34,385 nucleotides of DNA from Gammaproteobacteria bacterium (GCA_018656865.1 JABHYO010000064.1:1-34385), one strand, 5' to 3'; shown: positions 24,388-32,563, counted from the stretch's first letter. Translations and numbers: made by a program. Notes: generated from the letters alone by a model not told the origin.

Positions 24388-25859
24388 TCAGGCGAATGTT
24401 GATTGTGTTTATGATGACTCTTCTGCCGCAGACGGTCATTGCGCTGACGGTAGGCAGCAAGAACTTCAGCGAGAGTTACCTGCTTGCCGAAATCATCTCC
24501 CAGTCGCTTGAGGCGGAAGGATTTCAGGTGGACAGGCGCTTTGGTCTGGGCGGAACGCTGGTTTGTTATGAAGCCCTGCTGAGTGGTGAAATCGATGTTT
24601 ACGTTGAGTACACGGGGACCATCGAACAGGTCATTCTGAAAGGCAGTGATCGGCATCCGGCGGTGATGGAGATTAATTCCAGACTGGATCGACGGCTGCG
24701 AATTCTGGGTTCACTCGGTTTTAACAATACCTATGCGATGGCTATGAAGGAATCGCTGGCGGAACAGCTTGGCATCACAAGCATATCGGACCTGGCGAAT
24801 GCAGATGAACTGGTGCTCGCTCTCAGTCTGGAATTTCTCAACCGGGAAGACGGTTGGCCGGGACTTGCTTCACTCTACAAGCTTCCGCACCAGCCCTTGG
24901 GGATTGACCATGGACTTGCTTACCAGGCCATGAACTCAGGCAGTATCGATCTGACAGATGCTTATTCTACGGACGGTGATATCGAGAGGTATGCACTGCG
25001 TACACTTAAAGATGATCTCGGTTACTTTCCGGAATACTACGCCGTGCCCTTCATACGTGCCGACATGAATGAGCGGGCCGTGGCTGTCATCGAAAATCTG
25101 GTGGGTCTCCTCGACGATAGTCGCATGCGGGAAATGAATGCTGAGGTTGTTGTCGAGGGCAAGTCCTTTGCCCAAGTGGCCGCCTCTTTTCTCCAGTCGG
25201 AGGGCATCGCCGGGCGAGAACAGGCGGATACGCAACTCTTGTCAAATGTCCTTAGAAATACACTGGTTCATCTGAAACTGACGAGCATTGCGCTACTACT
25301 TGGATGCCTGGTGGGTCTTCCGCTCGGTATCCTGGCGTTCCGCCATCAACAGTTGGCACGGGTTGTGGTTTATATCGCGGGTCTGATGCAAACCATTCCA
25401 TCGATTGCGTTGCTCGCCCTGATGATTCCCCTGTTTGGAATCGGCGTACTGCCAGCTATTGTCGCGTTGTTTCTCTATTCCATTCTGCCGATCCTGAGAA
25501 ATACGATAACCTCGTTAATCACCATCGATCCAGTGTTGAAAAGAGTATCCCAGGCAATTGGACTGACCGGATCAGAACAGCTCCGTTATGTACTGCTGCC
25601 AATGGCCTTGCCGGGTATTCTTGCCGGTATCAAGACTGCTGCGATTATCAGTATTGGTACGGCGACACTGGCCGCCTTTATCGGCGCAGGGGGGCTGGGT
25701 GAACCGATCGTCACCGGCCTCGCCCTGAATGACACGCGGCTGATTCTTCAGGGCGCCATCCCGGCTGCCATCCTCGCCATTGTGGCTGAACTGCTGTTTG
25801 AGTTGCTGGAGAGGCTCGTGGTGAAAGAACATATGTTGCTAGGAGAGCTCACAAGCTAG
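24384..25859 (+). CDS. Fused substrate-binding and permease protein of the osmoprotectant ABC transporter
   Basis: A 491-residue fusion. After a signal-like N-terminus (1-20, ending VIALT), residues about 22-275 form an OpuAC-type binding domain (VGSKNFSESYLLAEI, GEIDVYVEYTGT). Residues about 290-485 form the BPD_transp_1 permease with several membrane helices, QTIPSIALLALMIPLFGIG and the coupling-helix EAA-like segment AIGLTGSEQLRYVLLPMALPGI. Fusions of this kind exist, often with the binding domain after the permease; here it comes first. With the preceding ATPase this makes a complete importer from two genes. No separate binding-protein gene is near. Confidence 0.92.
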   Translation: MIRRMLIVFMMTLLPQTVIALTVGSKNFSESYLLAEIISQSLEAEGFQVDRRFGLGGTLVCYEALLSGEIDVYVEYTGTIEQVILKGSDRHPAVMEINSRLDRRLRILGSLGFNNTYAMAMKESLAEQLGITSISDLANADELVLALSLEFLNREDGWPGLASLYKLPHQPLGIDHGLAYQAMNSGSIDLTDAYSTDGDIERYALRTLKDDLGYFPEYYAVPFIRADMNERAVAVIENLVGLLDDSRMREMNAEVVVEGKSFAQVAASFLQSEGIAGREQADTQLLSNVLRNTLVHLKLTSIALLLGCLVGLPLGILAFRHQQLARVVVYIAGLMQTIPSIALLALMIPLFGIGVLPAIVALFLYSILPILRNTITSLITIDPVLKRVSQAIGLTGSEQLRYVLLPMALPGILAGIKTAAIISIGTATLAAFIGAGGLGEPIVTGLALNDTRLILQGAIPAAILAIVAELLFELLERLVVKEHMLLGELTS

Positions 25860-25870
25860 TTCTCATCATA

Positions 25871-26043
25871 AAATCTGATCCACCGATCATGACAGGTGCA
25901 CACTTGTCGCACCGGCGTGAGCGGAACGCCGCCCGCCCCCTCCATGGGCCTGCTTTCGGCGGGGACGCCGAGTCCGTCCAGGCCTCGAGTCTGCGTCAAG
26001 CGCACACCTGTCAAGATCGGCTCGATGCATGATGACCAGATTT
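25871..26043. repeat. Long imperfect inverted repeat between convergent genes
   Basis: Outer arms AAATCTGATC (25871-25880) and GACCAGATTT (26034-26043) match at 9 of 10. Next inward, CCGATCATGACAGGTG (25883-25898) pairs with CACCTGTCAAGATCGG (26005-26020), one mismatch. Inside, CGGCGT (25913-25918) pairs with ACGCCG (25926-25931). The 173-bp span fills the gap between the permease stop and the LysR stop and is GC-rich in the middle. It could be a bidirectional terminator or a non-autonomous mobile-element relic. No gene is seen in it. Confidence 0.55.
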
Positions 26044-26059
26044 CTCGGATAAGAACCAG

Positions 26060-26929
26060 CTAGAAAAACTTTTCGCAGACGGCAATGAACTGGTGCGCAC
26101 CGGCAGACAACAGTTTGTCGCGGCGGTAATAGATACCGTAGGTCAGCGGAATAGTCGAGAAGGGGAAGGGTCCGAGCAGGGCAAGTTCCGGGTGCTTGTC
26201 CATCAATCGCTCGTCCAGGTAGGTCATACCGAGACCATTACTAAGCAGATCCAATCGAAGGCTAAGATCGTTGACCTCCCAGATGGTGCCGAAGTTATCC
26301 CGCAATTTGTCGATTGTGGGTCTGAGGTCCGGGTCGTCCAGGTGAGAGACAATCAGCGGAACCTGGTTGAGAACATCCTCCGCCGATGCGGACGGGTCCA
26401 CCCTGTCTTTTGAAATAACCAGCTGACGGGTTTCCTGAAAGAGTGGCACAGTACGAAACCTGTCGGGCATCACCTGCTGAAAAGGTCCCAGACCCAGTTC
26501 CCAGAGTTCGGAGCCGACCGCGGTGATCATCTGACGGCTTGGCATGACTGAAATCTTGAGGCGTGTCAGGGGGTGAGCGTTGCAGAATTCCCTGATCAGT
26601 TTCGCGCCGAACAGCTCATTTACCGTGCTGTTCATGGCAAGGTGAAGATTTGAAAGAACTCCGTTCTTGATGTTGGTGAGGTCGGCCAGAACTGTTTCTT
26701 CTTCTGAAAGAACTGTTTGCGCGTACTGGAGCAGACGCAGGCCTGCCTCGGTAAGTTTCAGAGGTTTACGATGGAACAGGACGGTGTCCAACTTGTGTTC
26801 GAGGTTGGCAATGGTTTGGCTGACCGCAGACTGAGTAACGAACAGTTTTTCTGCAGCCTTATTAAATCCGTTTTCTTCATAAACAGTTTTGAAAACGCGG
26901 ATTTCGTGGGTCTCGAGATGTGCTGGCAT
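26060..26929 (-). CDS. LysR-family transcriptional regulator
   Basis: A 289-residue protein from ATG 26929 with the LysR winged helix-turn-helix at 4-62 (FKTVYEENGFNKAAEKLFVTQSAVSQTIANLE) and a periplasmic-binding-like effector domain from about 90 (NLHLAMNSTVN onward). An in-frame TTG 36 nt upstream gives a less typical N-terminus. It is divergent from the citrate synthase homologue across about 190 bp that contain the palindrome at 27034-27049, so that gene is its probable target, as is usual for LysR regulators. The effector is unknown. Confidence 0.93.
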   Translation of the reverse strand: MPAHLETHEIRVFKTVYEENGFNKAAEKLFVTQSAVSQTIANLEHKLDTVLFHRKPLKLTEAGLRLLQYAQTVLSEEETVLADLTNIKNGVLSNLHLAMNSTVNELFGAKLIREFCNAHPLTRLKISVMPSRQMITAVGSELWELGLGPFQQVMPDRFRTVPLFQETRQLVISKDRVDPSASAEDVLNQVPLIVSHLDDPDLRPTIDKLRDNFGTIWEVNDLSLRLDLLSNGLGMTYLDERLMDKHPELALLGPFPFSTIPLTYGIYYRRDKLLSAGAHQFIAVCEKFF

Positions 26930-27033
26930 GGTCGCTAGTGTTACATCGGACAGAGATCCATGCAATTTTAACTGAAGATGATCCCATTAATTTGCCTAAT
27001 TTCGGAATAAGGCTGTGAAATAACTTAGTCAGC

Positions 27034-27049
27034 CTAATATACGTATTAG
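27034..27049. promoter_or_regulatory. Palindrome CTAATA-N4-TATTAG, candidate LysR operator
   Basis: A perfect 6-bp dyad with a 4-bp spacer between the divergent LysR and citrate synthase genes, in an A/T-rich stretch that also contains CCTAATTTCGGAATAAGG (26996-27013). Position and symmetry suit a LysR binding site; no footprint-level claim is made. Confidence 0.45.
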
Positions 27050-27117
27050 TCATCTTTGCTGGCGGAATCCTGACCAATACCGATAAGCTCCAACGGATTC
27101 ATTGAGTGGAGAGCAAC

Positions 27118-28239
27118 ATGTCATATATTCCTGGTCTTGAGGGAGTGGTAGTCGGTGAAACCGCCGTCAGTCACGTGGAGGGCGAGATGGGCCGCCTGTC
27201 ATACAGGGGGCAAGTCATCGAGAATGTGGTTGAAATGGACTACCTTGAAGCAGCATGGCTGGTGCTATTTGGCTGGCGGCCTGGCAAGGCTGAGCTGACT
27301 GAGTTCAGCGATTTTCTAAGTCGTCACGGGGCGCTTGCAGATGCGGACCTCGATCTGATCGCGCGGATTCCGAGTGGCCTGCATCCAATGAAGGCGCTTC
27401 AGGCTGTCATTCCACTTCTCACCCATCGCCGGGATCGTTTTAGTGTCGGTGATAGTGACCTGAACGATGAAAGTGTTACCGGTCTGCAGATTATGGCCAA
27501 ATTCCCTTCGGTGATTGCCGCGATCCGGGCTGGAAGAAGCGACCTGGCGGATCCCGGCAGATACTCAGCAGAGCAGGATTACCTGGAACGCTTCATGCTG
27601 ATGTATACCGGGAGCATCCCCGGGAACAGAGAAATGGAAATTTTCAAGGTTGTGCAGCTGCTGCAGATAGACCACAGCTTCAATGCTGGCACCTTTGCGT
27701 CGCGAGTTATTGGTTCGACCATGGCACCGGTTACAGCGGTGCTCTCAGGTGCAGTGGGCGCTCTTTCAGGTGTGCTGCATGGCGGAGCGGATGAGGCCGC
27801 CCTTAGTGTGGCAAGAGAAGTGGGGTCGCCGGAGAATGCAGAAGCTTATGTCGACAGATTACTCTCGGAGAAAGGGCGTCTCATGGGTATGGGGCACCGT
27901 GAGTATCGCACTGTCGATCCAAGATCTCTTGTCCTGAAACCGCTCGCGCGTGAACTATGCCTGGGCTCTGATCTGGAAAACGAGTTTAAAACACTGCTTG
28001 CTATAGAAGAGGTATTTAACCGGCGTATGGCGGAACGGGGTAAGGACGTCTGGGCCAACGTCGAGTATTACAAGGGTGTTGTCCTGGAAGCGCTGGGCAT
28101 TGAACCTGCCTTTTTCACGACAATGTTTGCTATGGCGCGAACGGTGGGATGGCTTGCACACTTTATGGAGAGCCGGGTCAACAATCGCATCATACGACCT
28201 GCGGCTATGTATGTCGGACCTGAGGTTTCAGCAGCCTGA
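27118..28239 (+). CDS. Citrate synthase family protein with Glu at the catalytic Asp position
   Basis: A 373-residue protein of the short citrate/2-methylcitrate synthase type, lacking the N-terminal extension of the NADH-regulated GltA. ATG 27118 follows GTGGAG; an in-frame GTG at 27106 is part of that site. Two catalytic histidines are present: H221 (VLHGGADEA) and H260 (MGMGHREY). The residue aligned with E. coli Asp362 (usual motif NVDFYSG) is Glu316 in NVEYYKG, and GHRVY has become GHREY. Citrate-binding arginines in ARTVGW and RIIRP are kept. It should condense an acyl-CoA with oxaloacetate or a related 2-oxoacid, but the altered site makes the exact reaction uncertain. The divergent LysR suggests it is inducible and not the housekeeping enzyme. 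Confidence 0.85.
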   Translation: MSYIPGLEGVVVGETAVSHVEGEMGRLSYRGQVIENVVEMDYLEAAWLVLFGWRPGKAELTEFSDFLSRHGALADADLDLIARIPSGLHPMKALQAVIPLLTHRRDRFSVGDSDLNDESVTGLQIMAKFPSVIAAIRAGRSDLADPGRYSAEQDYLERFMLMYTGSIPGNREMEIFKVVQLLQIDHSFNAGTFASRVIGSTMAPVTAVLSGAVGALSGVLHGGADEAALSVAREVGSPENAEAYVDRLLSEKGRLMGMGHREYRTVDPRSLVLKPLARELCLGSDLENEFKTLLAIEEVFNRRMAERGKDVWANVEYYKGVVLEALGIEPAFFTTMFAMARTVGWLAHFMESRVNNRIIRPAAMYVGPEVSAA

Positions 28240-28270
28240 CCGACTTGGGAAGATGCGTCTGCCTGGAAGT

Positions 28271-29548
28271 TTACTCAGCACCAAGTGGACCGTCATCCTG
28301 ATAGAAGGCAGTTAGTACCTTTACCAGTCCAATGGCATCCTGAGTTCCGGCGAGTTCCCGAATCGAATGCATGGCGAAGGTGGGTACGCCTACATCGAGC
28401 GTGCGGACTCCAATTTCCTTGGCGGTTATGGGGCCGATGGTGCTGCCACAAGCCATATCCGCGCGATTAACGAACTCCTGAAAAGGCACTTCAACCTGTT
28501 GGCACAGGGCTTTGAAATAACCTGCGGTTTCACTGTTGGTGGCGTATCTCTGATTAGCGTTGTATTTGATCGCCGGACCCTTGTTCAGAATCGGGCCGTG
28601 ATTGCTTTCATGCTTGTCGGGATAGTTCGGGTGAATGCCATGGGCGTTGTCAGTCGATATCAGCAGTGATCTGGAGAAAGTGCGCAATCGTTCTTCACCG
28701 GCCTCTGTGATTCTCGCGAGTACGTCCTTGAGGAATGTGCCTTCGGCTCCGGCGATTGAGGCGCTGCCGACCTCCTCGTGATCGTTGCAGACCAGGAGGC
28801 TCGTTAATTCAGCATTAGCATTGATCAGACTCGTCATGCCGGTAAAGCAGCTCAGCAGATTATCGAGCCTGGCGCTTGCCAGGAATTCGTTGTTGGTACC
28901 AATGATCCTGGCAGGATTGGTATCGTAGAAAAAGAGGTCCGTTGCCAGCACTTCGCTGCCGCCTATCTGTTCGTCAATCAGCATCTGAAGGCTGAATCCC
29001 TCCTGCTCCTGCAGCAGAATGGGGGGAATATCTGTTTCAGCATTTATCTTGGGATTTTTGTTGGGTTCCTGGTCAAGGTGGATAGCAAGGCTTGGGATAA
29101 CGGCCATCGGTTTCTTAAGATCGATCAGCGTATTGACCAGCTGCCCGTTCTTGTTTCGATGGGTGACCCGTCCGGCGAGACTGAGATCTCGATCGAACCA
29201 GGGGTTCAACAGAACACCACCATAGACTTCGACACCAAGCTGCTGGTAGCCATGCTTCAGTCTTTCAGGATTAGGCTTAACCTTCAGGCAGGGGCTGTCC
29301 GTGTGAGCACCGACCATGCGGATACCCGATTCAACCATGGGGGAAGTGCCAACGGTGAAGGCGATCAATGAGGACCGATTTCGCGTCACCATGTACCTGC
29401 CCGGTGTCAGCTCCCAGCGGTCATTTTCCTGAAGCTCAGTGAATCCTTCGACCGCAAGCCTTTCAATCATGTTTCTTACCGCATGAAATGGGGTCGGCGA
29501 GGCAACAAGGAAGTTTATGAGTTCCTGATTGAAGTCGTCTGTTTCCAT
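28271..29548 (-). CDS. apeB: M18-family aminopeptidase
   Basis: A 425-residue dinuclear-zinc aminopeptidase of family M18 (aspartyl aminopeptidase type, ApeB in Pseudomonas). Metal-site motifs are visible: GAHTDSPCLKVKP (metal His and Asp), CNDHEEVGSAS (catalytic and metal Glu residues), STDNAHGIHPNYPDKHE, and the C-terminal MHSIRELAG with the last His. It is cytoplasmic and trims N-terminal residues from peptides. Its stop is 31 nt from the convergent citrate synthase homologue. It diverges from the riboswitch-controlled gene. No defect was seen. Confidence 0.93.
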   Translation of the reverse strand: METDDFNQELINFLVASPTPFHAVRNMIERLAVEGFTELQENDRWELTPGRYMVTRNRSSLIAFTVGTSPMVESGIRMVGAHTDSPCLKVKPNPERLKHGYQQLGVEVYGGVLLNPWFDRDLSLAGRVTHRNKNGQLVNTLIDLKKPMAVIPSLAIHLDQEPNKNPKINAETDIPPILLQEQEGFSLQMLIDEQIGGSEVLATDLFFYDTNPARIIGTNNEFLASARLDNLLSCFTGMTSLINANAELTSLLVCNDHEEVGSASIAGAEGTFLKDVLARITEAGEERLRTFSRSLLISTDNAHGIHPNYPDKHESNHGPILNKGPAIKYNANQRYATNSETAGYFKALCQQVEVPFQEFVNRADMACGSTIGPITAKEIGVRTLDVGVPTFAMHSIRELAGTQDAIGLVKVLTAFYQDDGPLGAE

Positions 29549-29592
29549 GGATGAGGGCGCCTACGATAAAGGAGCAGGATTTTAGCAGTTCA

Positions 29593-29621
29593 TTGCCCAC
29601 AACATCGAGCTGGGGTAAAAT
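29593..29621 (+). promoter_or_regulatory. Promoter of the SAM-II-controlled operon
   Basis: -35 TTGCCC (29593-29598), 17-nt spacer, -10 TAAAAT (29616-29621). Transcription would start near 29628, placing the aptamer at the very 5' end of the RNA. Confidence 0.65.
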
Positions 29622-29630
29622 CAGTTCTTT

Positions 29631-29682
29631 GCGCCGATTTGATGTCAGCTTGCGGGCGCCTTAGAAATGCCGCTAAAGAGGG
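29631..29682 (+). promoter_or_regulatory. SAM-II-like riboswitch aptamer
   Basis: Stem P1 is GCGCC (29631-29635) with GGCGC (29655-29659), enclosing a 19-nt loop that starts GATTTG and contains CAGCTTGC. The 3' part, TTAGAAATGCCGCTAAAG (29661-29678), then G-rich sequence, matches the SAM-II (SAM-alpha) conserved blocks as remembered: GAUUUG, GCUUGC, UUAAA and GCUAAAG. The downstream gene is a sulfur amino acid PLP enzyme, the usual SAM-II context. Caveat: the expected loop-to-tail pseudoknot (CAGCUUG with AAUGCCG) has mismatches in the simplest register. Known SAM-II examples are mainly alphaproteobacterial. Confidence 0.7.
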
Positions 29683-29684
29683 GG

Positions 29685-29717
29685 AAACCTGCTGGAGCGG
29701 CTGCTCGGTGGGTTTTT
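29685..29717 (+). terminator. Attenuator hairpin of the riboswitch
   Basis: AAACC pairs with GGTTT and, inside, GAGC (29695-29698) with GCTC (29703-29706), followed by a T6 run (29713-29718). It sits just before the AGGAG site of the gene. AGCGGC (29696-29701) can instead pair perfectly with GCCGCT (29669-29674) of the aptamer, an antiterminator alternative, so ligand binding would favour termination. Confidence 0.6.
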
Positions 29718-29736
29718 TCGTTTAGGAGTATGAACT

Positions 29737-30963
29737 ATGGGATTCACTTCCAAGATAGTACATTCGGATCGACGTGATCCTATTGAACACGGTTCCATCC
29801 ATAAACCGGTACATACGGCGGTTACCTTTGCCTACGATGATGCTCGTGATCTCGCCGCAGTATTCCAGGGTGAACAGAGTGGCTATTCCTACGGTCGTCA
29901 GGTCAATCCGACGGTTACCGCGCTCCAGGATAAAATCACCATAATGGAACAAGGCGTTGCCACGGCCGCCTTCGGTACAGGTATGGCCGCTATCGGTACG
30001 ACGCTGTTTGCATTACTTCGGGCCGGTGATCATTTCATCTCGTCGTCCTTTCTCTTTGGCAATACCAACAGCCTGTTTAGTTCCTTTGCTGCGCACGGTA
30101 TTGAGGTGACCTTTGTCGATGCCACCTCAGCAGATTCGGTGGCAGCCGAGATTCGGGAAAATACACGAATGGTCTTCGTTGAGACTATTGCCAACCCCAG
30201 AACCCAGGTATCCGATCTCGTCGGTATTGGTGATCTGTGTCGGGAAAATGACATTGCCTATGTTGTCGATAACACCATGACGACGCCTTATCTGTTTGTA
30301 CCGAAAGAGGTCGGTGCGAGTCTAGTGGTTAACTCACTGACAAAATACATCGGTGGTCATGCTAATGCCCTGGGTGGCGCAGTCACCGAGACGGGCCTCT
30401 TTGACTGGTCGGCATTTACCAATATCTATGACAACTACAAAAAGGGCGATGTCTCCAACTGGGCTATTACTCAGATCAAGAAAAAAGGACTACGTGACTT
30501 TGGTGCGTCGCTGGGACCGGAGGCAGCCCATCATATTTCTGTTGGATCGGACACCCTGGCCCTGCGTATGGACCGGATTGGCAGCAACGCTCAGCAACTG
30601 GCTGAATACCTGGACGGTCATGAAAAAGTAAAGCAAGTGTACTACCCCGGTCTTACTCATCATCCGGAACACCAGAGATCATGTGAGCTGTTCAAATCTC
30701 ACGGGGGTATTTTCAGCGTTGAACTGGTCGATGATGTCGATTGTTTTGATTTTATTAATCACCTGGATCTCGTGATCTGCTCCAGCAATCTGGGTGATAC
30801 GCGATCTCTTGCGATCCCCGTAGCACATTCGATTTACTTCGAGATGGGGCCGGAACGTCGGGCTTCGATGGGTATCGACGATTCACTGGTCCGCTTTTCG
30901 ATCGGTATCGAGGAACCGGAAGATTTGCTTGCTGATTTCGAGCAGGCACTGGCGATAAGTTAA
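29737..30963 (+). CDS. PLP-dependent cystathionine gamma-synthase family enzyme
   Basis: A 408-residue Cys/Met-metabolism PLP enzyme. The PLP lysine is K203 in VVNSLTKYIGGHANALGG; YSYGRQVNPT (50-59), AFGTGMAAI (78-86) and VVDNTMTTPYLF (176-187) are typical. The group includes cystathionine gamma-synthase, O-acetyl/O-succinylhomoserine sulfhydrylase and methionine gamma-lyase; sequence alone does not separate them here. A SAM-repressed leader argues for a biosynthetic role in methionine formation rather than degradation. AGGAG (29724-29728) is 8 nt before the ATG. A second ATG at 29730 is out of frame. purC follows after 18 nt. Confidence 0.92.
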   Translation: MGFTSKIVHSDRRDPIEHGSIHKPVHTAVTFAYDDARDLAAVFQGEQSGYSYGRQVNPTVTALQDKITIMEQGVATAAFGTGMAAIGTTLFALLRAGDHFISSSFLFGNTNSLFSSFAAHGIEVTFVDATSADSVAAEIRENTRMVFVETIANPRTQVSDLVGIGDLCRENDIAYVVDNTMTTPYLFVPKEVGASLVVNSLTKYIGGHANALGGAVTETGLFDWSAFTNIYDNYKKGDVSNWAITQIKKKGLRDFGASLGPEAAHHISVGSDTLALRMDRIGSNAQQLAEYLDGHEKVKQVYYPGLTHHPEHQRSCELFKSHGGIFSVELVDDVDCFDFINHLDLVICSSNLGDTRSLAIPVAHSIYFEMGPERRASMGIDDSLVRFSIGIEEPEDLLADFEQALAIS

Positions 30964-30981
30964 ACAAATGGAGACGATGTT

Positions 30982-31887
30982 ATGTCTGAAGCATTGATGA
31001 GTACTGATCTGCCTTTGCCGAATAAGCGCACCGGCAAGGTGAGAGACCTCTATGACCTTACGCTCAACGATGGGACGGCGGGTATTCTGATTATTGCCAG
31101 CGACCGCGTCAGTGTTTTCGATGTTGTGCTTGAAAATGGTATCCCTGGCAAGGGGGTGCTATTGACCCAGATCTCCAATTTCTGGTTTGACCACTTTTCT
31201 GCCGACTTTGCCCATCACCTGATATCGACCGACCCCGCTGATATTGCAGGGTTATCCGACGATCAACGTAAGTCCCTCGAAGGCCGGATCATGATCTGCC
31301 GTAAGAGTGAGGTGGTGCCGATCGAGTGCATAGTTCGAGGCTATCTGACCGGCAGTGGATATAAGGATTATCAAAAAACCGGTGAGGTCTGCGGTATTGC
31401 GTTGCCGGAAGGCATGATCAACAGCGACAGGATTGAATCACCCATCTTCACGCCCTCGACCAAGCCAGAAGAAGGGCACGACGAGAACATCAGCTTTGAG
31501 ACAGCCTGCGATCTGGTTGGTATGGATGTCATGAATGAATTACGTGATACGTCTATGGCTATTTACAACAAAGGCCGGGACTATGCGTTGAAGCGCGGCA
31601 TTATCATCGCCGATACCAAATTCGAATTTGGCTGGAATCCGGATCGTGAGATTGTACTGATTGACGAGGTGCTTACTCCTGACAGCAGCCGTTTCTGGCC
31701 TGCCGATGACTGGGAGCCGGGAAAAGAACAGAACAGCTTCGACAAGCAATATGTCCGTAACTATACGGAAACACTTGTGTCCGCCGGTGAGTGGAACAAG
31801 GAATATCCGGGTCCGTCACTGCCGGATGATGTGATCGCCGATACTATTGCCCGTTACGAGGAGGCCTTACACCGGCTCACCGACTAA
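30982..31887 (+). CDS. purC: SAICAR synthetase, long form
   Basis: PurC joins CAIR and aspartate with ATP to form SAICAR in purine biosynthesis. The 301-residue protein is of the longer type (yeast Ade1-like, about 300 aa), not the 237-residue E. coli type. Signatures: GKVRDLYDL (18-26), ASDRVSVFDVV, VRGYLTGSGYKDY, the IFTPSTKPEEGHDENIS block, and IADTKFEFGW..LIDEVLTPDSSRFWP. GGAGA is 7 nt before ATG 30982. Only 18 nt separate it from the PLP-enzyme gene and no promoter or terminator is seen between, so it probably shares the riboswitch-controlled transcript, an unusual arrangement. Confidence 0.95.
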   Translation: MSEALMSTDLPLPNKRTGKVRDLYDLTLNDGTAGILIIASDRVSVFDVVLENGIPGKGVLLTQISNFWFDHFSADFAHHLISTDPADIAGLSDDQRKSLEGRIMICRKSEVVPIECIVRGYLTGSGYKDYQKTGEVCGIALPEGMINSDRIESPIFTPSTKPEEGHDENISFETACDLVGMDVMNELRDTSMAIYNKGRDYALKRGIIIADTKFEFGWNPDREIVLIDEVLTPDSSRFWPADDWEPGKEQNSFDKQYVRNYTETLVSAGEWNKEYPGPSLPDDVIADTIARYEEALHRLTD

Positions 31888-31901
31888 CGAAGAAGCCGGT
31901 G
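31870..31901. terminator. Hairpin at the purC/msrA convergent end
   Basis: CACCGGCT (31870-31877) pairs perfectly with AGCCGGTG (31894-31901) across the purC stop codon, 16-nt loop. There is no T tract, so it is at most a weak or bidirectional transcript end. Confidence 0.4.
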
Positions 31902-31924
31902 CAAACTTTCATATGGCTTACGCT

Positions 31925-32563
31925 TCAATCGCGGTAGCAAACGCCGGTGCCAGCGGTCCCGCAGTAGCCGCCGGGTACTTTGGCCAGGTACTGCTGGTGA
32001 ATGTGGTCCGCAAAATAAAACTGCGGTGCCAGGATGATTTCCGTCATGATTCTGGAGAAACCACCGGCATCAGCGAGTTTTGCCTGGAAGACTGACAGGG
32101 ACTCCAGTGCCTGTTCCTGCTGCTCATCGGTAAAGGTATAGATCCCGGACCGATACTGTGTGCCGATATCGTTCCCCTGGCGCATACCCTGAGTCGGATC
32201 ATGATTTTCCCAGAAGATTTCAAGAAGTTGCTGGTAGCTGATCTCGTTCGGATCGAAGACGACGATGACAACCTCGTTGTGACCGGTCCTTCCACTGCAG
32301 ACTTCGTCGTAGGTGGGGTTCGGGGTAAATCCACCGGCGTAGCCTACGGCGGTGATGTAGACGCCCGGCTGTTGCCAGTAGCATTGTTCTGCACCCCAGA
32401 AACAGCCGAGGCCAAACATGGCGATTTTCATATGCTCCGGGAAGGGATCGACGAGGGAGTTACCGTTGACGAAATGCTTGACGGGAATAGGCTCAGGCTT
32501 ACTGCGCCCTGGCAGAGCCGTTTCAGCTGTCGGCAAGTTCAGCATGTGGCTAAAGCGTCCCAT
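31925..32563 (-). CDS. msrA: Peptide-methionine (S)-S-oxide reductase MsrA
   Basis: MsrA reduces methionine-S-sulfoxide in proteins and free methionine, using thioredoxin. The 212-residue length equals that of E. coli MsrA. The active site GCFWGAE has catalytic Cys54; recycling cysteines C201 and C209 lie in the C-terminal [13 protein letters not shown], as in the three-cysteine class. GYAGG, GHNEVV and the ENHDPTQ motif are present. It is convergent with purC and divergent from the PatB-like gene. On the minus strand a perfect TATAAT (32598-32593) lies about 30 nt before the start, but no good -35 was found. Confidence 0.96.
   Translation of the reverse strand: MGRFSHMLNLPTAETALPGRSKPEPIPVKHFVNGNSLVDPFPEHMKIAMFGLGCFWGAEQCYWQQPGVYITAVGYAGGFTPNPTYDEVCSGRTGHNEVVIVVFDPNEISYQQLLEIFWENHDPTQGMRQGNDIGTQYRSGIYTFTDEQQEQALESLSVFQAKLADAGGFSRIMTEIILAPQFYFADHIHQQYLAKVPGGYCGTAGTGVCYRD

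Noticed and set aside
29549-29736. SAH or FMN riboswitch in the leader at 29549-29736
   Set aside because: The conserved sequence blocks fit SAM-II far better, and the gene context is sulfur amino acid metabolism.
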